Shown piece after piece: positions 21,983 through 25,671 of a stretch of 25,671 nt of DNA. This DNA comes from Phycisphaerae bacterium (GTDB lineage: Bacteria > Planctomycetota > Phycisphaerae > Sedimentisphaerales > Anaerobacaceae). The notes below the pieces were generated by a model. The model was not told where the DNA came from. It saw only the letters and a program-made list of their open reading frames with translations, and did no database searches. The stretch spans positions 1 through 25,671 of the forward strand of contig JAUVYZ010000001.1 in assembly GCA_030602845.1 (NCBI GenBank), written 5' to 3'. The translations under genes were made by a program, and so were the position numbers. How positions within the stretch are numbered: the stretch's first letter is position 1; every line of letters begins with the position of its first letter.

Positions 21983-23806
21983 GTGAATAAAAGAGAAGTA
22001 ACAATATTGGCCGAGCAGGTCGAGCGGGAGTTTCTGCCGTTTGTTCGCAGGCCCGGCAGATACATCGGCGGCGAGATAAACCAAATCAAAAAAGACCTCA
22101 ACCAATGCCGCCTCACCGTCGCACTGTGCTTTCCCGATATTTACGAAGTGGCAATGTCCTATACGGGCCTGGCGATTATTTACGATATTCTCAACACAAT
22201 CGAAGGCGTGGCCGCTGAGCGGGTCTTTGCGCCCTGGATTGACGCTGAAGAGGTTCTGCGCCGGAAAAAAATCCCGCTATTTAGTCTCGAATCCAGAGCG
22301 GCGGTAAAAAGTTTTGATATCGTCGGCTTTAGCTTAACCAGCGAGCTTTGCTATAGCAATGTGCTCAATATGCTCGACCTGGCTCATCTGAATATCCGAA
22401 GCGCTGCTCGGGACGAAAATGACCCCTTGATAATCGTGGGCGGCGGTATGGCAAACTGCTGCGAACCTATGGCTGAGTTCATCGACCTGTTCCTGCTCGG
22501 CGAAGGCGAAGAAGCTGTAGTTGAGCTGATACAACTGATTAAGCGAAAGAAAAAAGCCGGGGCGACAAAAAAGGAAATCCTTTTCTGCGCCGCCAGGAAA
22601 TTCGACTGGGCTTATGTCCCGGCTCTTTACAAATTCGAAGTAGACAGCCCAATACGCAATACGCAATGCGCAATACGAACTCAGCCGGTTTTCCCCGATT
22701 TGCCCAGGCAATTCAAAAACGCCGTTGTCGAAGATTTTGAAAACGCCGCCGCTCCGCTTCGCCCGATAGTGCCATTTACCCAGGCCGTCCACGAACGAGT
22801 CAGCGTTGAGATTATGCGCGGCTGTCCGGGCCGATGCAGATTTTGCCAGGCCAGCTTTTGCAGAAGGCCTGTTCGCTGCCGCGGCGTCGAAAAAGTTGTC
22901 AGTTTAGCGAAGGCCTGTTACCACGCAACAGGATTCGACACGGTCAGTCTGCTGAGCTTATCGACCGCCGATTATCCAAAGCTCGAAGAATTAGTCGCCG
23001 CTCTGCAGGAATATTTTCAAGACAAGTATGTCGGCCTGTCACTGCCGAGTTTGCGCGTCGACCGCCAGCTAAAACTACTTCCCAAATTGCTGACTTCGGT
23101 AAGAAAAAGCGGTCTGACAATTGCCGTTGAAGCGGCGAGCGAAAAATTAAGACAGATTATCAACAAGCCCTTAAAAGACGAGGATTTGTTTGCCGGGGTG
23201 GAGGCAGCGTACCGGGCCGGATGGCAAAAATTAAAACTCTACTTTATGGTCGGTCTGCCCGGCGAGACTACAGAGGATGTAAAACGGATTGCAGGATTGT
23301 CTTATCAATTAGCCAAACTGCGAAAAGAAATAGACGGCAAAACAGCGCAAATCAATATTACCATAAGTTGGCTTGTGCCTAAGCCGCATACGCCGTTCGG
23401 CTGGCTCGGGCAAAAGCCAAAAGCATATTTCGAGAACGCAAAACAGTTAATACTTGAGGAGAAAAGAAAACTGCGCGCTAAATTCCTGCAGTTTAAGTTC
23501 CACGATATAAATCGCAGCGTACTGGAATCGGCAATAGCGCGGGGTGACAGACGGCTATGCAACGTTATCGAGGAGGCCTGGCAAGACGGTACAAGATTCG
23601 ATTTGTGGGACGAATGCTTCAACTATGAAATCTGGCAAAAGGCCTTTGAAAAGTTTGGAATGGATGTTGAAGTGCTCGCACAAAGGCAATTCGGCCCTGA
23701 CGAAATTCTGCCCTGGGACCATCTCGGCGGGCCTGAGAAAAAGTATCTGCTTGGCCATTTGGATGAGGCAATAAAGAAAGCGAAAAGAAAAACGACCGCC
23801 AAATAA
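21983..23806 (+). CDS. B12-binding/radical SAM protein, TIGR03960 type
   Basis: This 607-residue protein has an N-terminal B12-binding-like Rossmann part (residues 40-190: LTVALCFPDIYEVAMSYTGL, DIVGFSLTSELCYSNVLNML, PLIIVGGGMANCCEPMAEFI). The radical SAM domain carries RGCPGRCRFCQ with cysteines at 281, 285 and 288 (CxxxCxxC), which bind the [4Fe-4S] cluster that cleaves SAM. Later blocks TIAVEAASEKLRQIINKPL, YFMVGLPGETTEDV and NITISWLVPKPHTPFGW agree with TIGR03960. Family members are often paired or fused with a DUF2344 protein, not seen here. The start is GTG without a clear ribosome-binding site. Residues 224-233 (RNTQCAIRTQ) are encoded by an AATACGCA tandem repeat inserted between the two domains. 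The reaction is unknown. Confidence 0.9.
   Translation: MNKREVTILAEQVEREFLPFVRRPGRYIGGEINQIKKDLNQCRLTVALCFPDIYEVAMSYTGLAIIYDILNTIEGVAAERVFAPWIDAEEVLRRKKIPLFSLESRAAVKSFDIVGFSLTSELCYSNVLNMLDLAHLNIRSAARDENDPLIIVGGGMANCCEPMAEFIDLFLLGEGEEAVVELIQLIKRKKKAGATKKEILFCAARKFDWAYVPALYKFEVDSPIRNTQCAIRTQPVFPDLPRQFKNAVVEDFENAAAPLRPIVPFTQAVHERVSVEIMRGCPGRCRFCQASFCRRPVRCRGVEKVVSLAKACYHATGFDTVSLLSLSTADYPKLEELVAALQEYFQDKYVGLSLPSLRVDRQLKLLPKLLTSVRKSGLTIAVEAASEKLRQIINKPLKDEDLFAGVEAAYRAGWQKLKLYFMVGLPGETTEDVKRIAGLSYQLAKLRKEIDGKTAQINITISWLVPKPHTPFGWLGQKPKAYFENAKQLILEEKRKLRAKFLQFKFHDINRSVLESAIARGDRRLCNVIEEAWQDGTRFDLWDECFNYEIWQKAFEKFGMDVEVLAQRQFGPDEILPWDHLGGPEKKYLLGHLDEAIKKAKRKTTAK
22649..22679 (+). repeat. AATACGCA tandem repeat inside the radical SAM gene
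   Basis: Four near-identical 8-bp units (AATACGCA, AATACGCA, ATGCGCA and AATACGAA-like) encode RNTQCAIRTQ in the interdomain linker. The reading frame is kept, so the repeat acts as tolerated linker sequence. Confidence 0.7.
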
Positions 23807-23859
23807 ATTTGGGGGCGGAGCCATCCCCAGGCTGCGCTTGAGGCTGCCACCCAACGATT

Positions 23860-24570
23860 TTATGGTGTGGTTTTATATTTTGCGTTTTTCCTCATTCCTG
23901 ACGGCAAATCCAGGCCGCTACGGCCTTTCGCTTCTTTGAAATCCACTATAATCTTAGTCGCTTGCTGTGGGTCATCGACGACTGTAAAGACATCCATATC
24001 TTCGGGGGAAATATGACTGTGTTCTTTTAGCATCTTTTGCTTCATCCACTCAATCAAGCCATCCCAGTAGTCACTGCCCATCAAAACCACGGGGAAAAAC
24101 GCCTGCTTTAATGTTTGAATCAACACCAGCGATTCGAAAAACTCATCCATAGTCCCATAACCGCCGGGGAAAACTATAAAGCCGTGGGCATATTTCAGGA
24201 ACATCACCTTGCGGCAGAAGAAATACCTGAAATGCAGCGACAGATTCTGGTATTTGTTTGGTATTTGCTCCAACGGTATTTCAATATTGAGGCCGATGCT
24301 TCTACCGCCCGCTTCTGCAGCGCCTTTATTTGCCGCTTCCATAATCCCGCCCCCGCCGCCGGTTATTACGGCAAATCCGGCTTTTGCTATTTCCGATGCG
24401 GTCTCCTGGGCAAGTTTATAATACCGCTGGTCCGGCTTTGCGCGGGATGAGCCGAAAAACGACACGGCAGGGCCTATGGAAGCAAGCTCCTCAAAGCCCT
24501 CGGTGAACTCAGCCATTACCTTGAATATCCGCCAGAGGTCTTGCACCGGACTTTCAATCATATCCATCAT
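23860..24570 (-). CDS. LOG-family nucleotide phosphoribohydrolase-like protein (TIGR00730 type)
   Basis: This 236-residue protein has a Rossmann fold with AVSFFGSSRA, FAVITGGGGGIMEAANKGA (67-85) and the family signature FPGGYGTMDEFFE (134-146), the PGGxGTxxE nucleotide-binding and catalytic motif. LOG-type enzymes release ribose 5-phosphate from cytokinin or other nucleoside 5'-monophosphates; in bacteria many are annotated only as decarboxylase-like Rossmann proteins. The specific substrate cannot be read from sequence. The ATG at 24570 has an AAGGAGAG 8 bases upstream. It is convergent with the radical SAM gene (53-base gap) and lies 59 bases downstream of nth on the same strand, so may share its transcript. 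Confidence 0.9.
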   Translation of the reverse strand: MMDMIESPVQDLWRIFKVMAEFTEGFEELASIGPAVSFFGSSRAKPDQRYYKLAQETASEIAKAGFAVITGGGGGIMEAANKGAAEAGGRSIGLNIEIPLEQIPNKYQNLSLHFRYFFCRKVMFLKYAHGFIVFPGGYGTMDEFFESLVLIQTLKQAFFPVVLMGSDYWDGLIEWMKQKMLKEHSHISPEDMDVFTVVDDPQQATKIIVDFKEAKGRSGLDLPSGMRKNAKYKTTP

Positions 24571-24629
24571 ATAAAAAACTCTCCTTCAATATCGTATCTC
24601 GCGGCTCGTATTTCGCTTCACGATTCACT

Positions 24630-25313
24630 CTACCATAAAGCCGGGTTCTTTGCAGCAGGACAATACTTGGAAATCGGGCAATTTTCACAGTCCGGCTTAC
24701 GGGCGCGGCAATACTTCCGCCCATGAAAAATCAACAAGTGACTGAACGTCGTCCAGTTGCTCTCTGGCACTATTTCGGCCAAATCAAATTCCAACTTTAC
24801 CGCATCGCTGTTTTCGGAAAGTCCCAGCCGCCGCGACAGCCGAATAACGTGAGTATCGCAGGCTATCGCCGGCTTGCCGAAAGCATTGCCCAACACAACG
24901 TTGGCCGTCTTTCTGCCCACGCCCCGAAGCTGCAAAAGCTCTTCCATTGTATCAGGGACTTTGCCGCCGAACTGCTCAATTATCCCTGCACAGGCGCGGT
25001 TGATACTGATTGCCTTATTGTGATAGAAACCCGTACTTCTTATGTCCGACTCAATCTCTTTTATATCAGCTCTTGCCCAATCCTCAGCCGATTTATATTT
25101 CTTGAACAAATCAGGAGTAATCATATTGACGCGCACGTCCGTGCACTGTGCCGACAGAATCGTTGCAATCAGCAGCTCCAGCGGATTCTTAAACCTCAGT
25201 GCGGTTTTCGCCTGCGGGTATATTTTGTTCAATCTCGGCCAAATCTTTTTGACCCGCTCAGCCGCCTCGGCCTTATCAACCTTTATTTTTTTTGCCGTTG
25301 TTTTTTTTGCCAT
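24630..25313 (-). CDS. nth: Endonuclease III
   Basis: This 227-residue DNA repair enzyme removes oxidised pyrimidines and cleaves the abasic site. The helix-hairpin-helix LQLRGVGRKTANVV carries the catalytic Lys135, and CDTHVIRL carries the catalytic Asp153. Four cysteines in the spacing C-x6-C-x2-C-x5-C (202, 209, 212, 218) bind a [4Fe-4S] cluster. LIATILSAQCTDVRVN is also typical. A Lys-rich N-terminus (MAKKTTAKKIKVDKAEAAER) precedes the fold. No clear ribosome-binding site precedes the ATG. The gene lies 23 bases after the thioredoxin-fold gene, so translation may depend on that unit. Confidence 0.97.
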   Translation of the reverse strand: MAKKTTAKKIKVDKAEAAERVKKIWPRLNKIYPQAKTALRFKNPLELLIATILSAQCTDVRVNMITPDLFKKYKSAEDWARADIKEIESDIRSTGFYHNKAISINRACAGIIEQFGGKVPDTMEELLQLRGVGRKTANVVLGNAFGKPAIACDTHVIRLSRRLGLSENSDAVKLEFDLAEIVPESNWTTFSHLLIFHGRKYCRARKPDCENCPISKYCPAAKNPALW

Positions 25314-25336
25314 AGTTGCACTATTTCACTTTTACC

Positions 25337-25671
25337 TCACTCACGTTCGGGGCTCTGTGCTCCCTGTTTTCTGTCTTCTGTATTTAGAAGTTTTTCCAGA
25401 AGCTTTTTTAGTTTTTTGGCAAAAAATATCCTATGGAATCTCTCCGGCTCTTTCTCGCCGGGCATATACAATATGCTTACCGGAACACCGGGTTCTTCAT
25501 ACTTGTTTTTCAAAGCAAGTGTCGCCGGATAATCTGCAACCGTGGTATCGGCCTCAATCGCTAAAACACCTTTTTCCTCGATCAGTTTAGCGATGTCTTT
25601 GCGCCCGTAAACCACTTTATCCACAATTGCGCAAACAGCACACCAATCAGCGGTAAACTTGATTAAGACAG
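25337..25671 (-). CDS. Thioredoxin-fold protein, DsbD C-terminal-like (N-terminus beyond right edge)
   Basis: The frame is open from the right edge to a stop at 25337, giving 110 residues of the C-terminus. It reads VLIKFTADWCAVCAIVDKVV and on through VLAIEADTTVADYPATLALK and VPVSILYMPG. This is a thioredoxin fold with the CxxC active site CAVC, then cis-Pro in GVPVS. The closest match from memory is the C-terminal domain of DsbD-type thiol:disulfide interchange proteins (FTADWCxxC, and ADxTxxD in the next strand). A full DsbD would have a membrane domain upstream, which is outside the window. A GTG at 25624 could be mistaken for a start but lies inside the active-site helix. The C-terminal tail is charged and may be poorly folded. 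Confidence 0.82.
   Translation of the reverse strand, partial: VLIKFTADWCAVCAIVDKVVYGRKDIAKLIEEKGVLAIEADTTVADYPATLALKNKYEEPGVPVSILYMPGEKEPERFHRIFFAKKLKKLLEKLLNTEDRKQGAQSPERE

Noticed and set aside
25337..25624. Complete 95-residue gene starting at GTG 25624
   Set aside because: The frame remains open upstream to the window edge and includes the thioredoxin active site WCAVC, so it is the end of a longer gene.

Overview
The window looks like chromosomal DNA from an anaerobic or facultative member of the Planctomycetota, most likely class Phycisphaerae. The basis is gene content, not a database match: Tat-exported Gfo/Idh/MocA oxidoreductases and TIM-barrel sugar isomerases, a DUF5703 glycosidase-like protein, a very long SecA, a B12-dependent ribonucleotide reductase, and intergenic spaces full of short repeats. 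I see no tRNA, rRNA, CRISPR array, transposase, integrase or prophage gene.

Layout. 1-1775 (minus): glyA, followed by a secreted coiled-coil protein cut by the left edge. 1959-3693 (plus): a TPR protein and rpsT. 3821-8051 (plus): a small membrane protein, a BamE-like lipoprotein, a secreted GH43-like beta-propeller protein, a terminator, and a secreted DUF5703 protein; the last three suggest extracytoplasmic glycan handling. 8154-12839 (plus): rnr, then two Tat-exported sugar enzymes (isomerase/epimerase and oxidoreductase). The oxidoreductase is preceded by a 16-codon leader ORF whose stop overlaps its start. A second copy of the rnr 3' tail lies just after this pair, which suggests the pair was inserted at the rnr 3' end. 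13133-17273 (plus): efp and secA. 17664-21895 (minus): nrdJ, a 66-residue protein, an unknown 193-residue protein and apbE. 21983-23806 (plus): a TIGR03960-type radical SAM protein. 23860-25671 (minus): a LOG-family protein, nth, and the C-terminal part of a thioredoxin-fold protein cut by the right edge.

The most notable observations are these. (1) The SecA helical-wing region appears amplified into five units of about 60 residues, each built around a conserved Trp-Ala. (2) An in-frame remnant of the rnr tail lies 2.6 kb downstream of rnr. (3) NrdJ has all its catalytic residues but no C-terminal cysteine tail, and its stop codon abuts a hairpin of a repeat family with CCCCGTTAGAA ends, present four times here. 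(4) An exact 29-bp inverted repeat brackets the unknown gene and apbE. (5) Several short-word tandem repeat families sit at gene edges and create false N-terminal extensions.

The window is mainly housekeeping genes (translation, secretion, RNA decay, DNA precursor synthesis and repair) interleaved with a secreted carbohydrate-processing set. I did not find a complete new multi-gene defence or metabolic system. The SecA architecture and the rnr-tail cassette are the best candidates for something undescribed.
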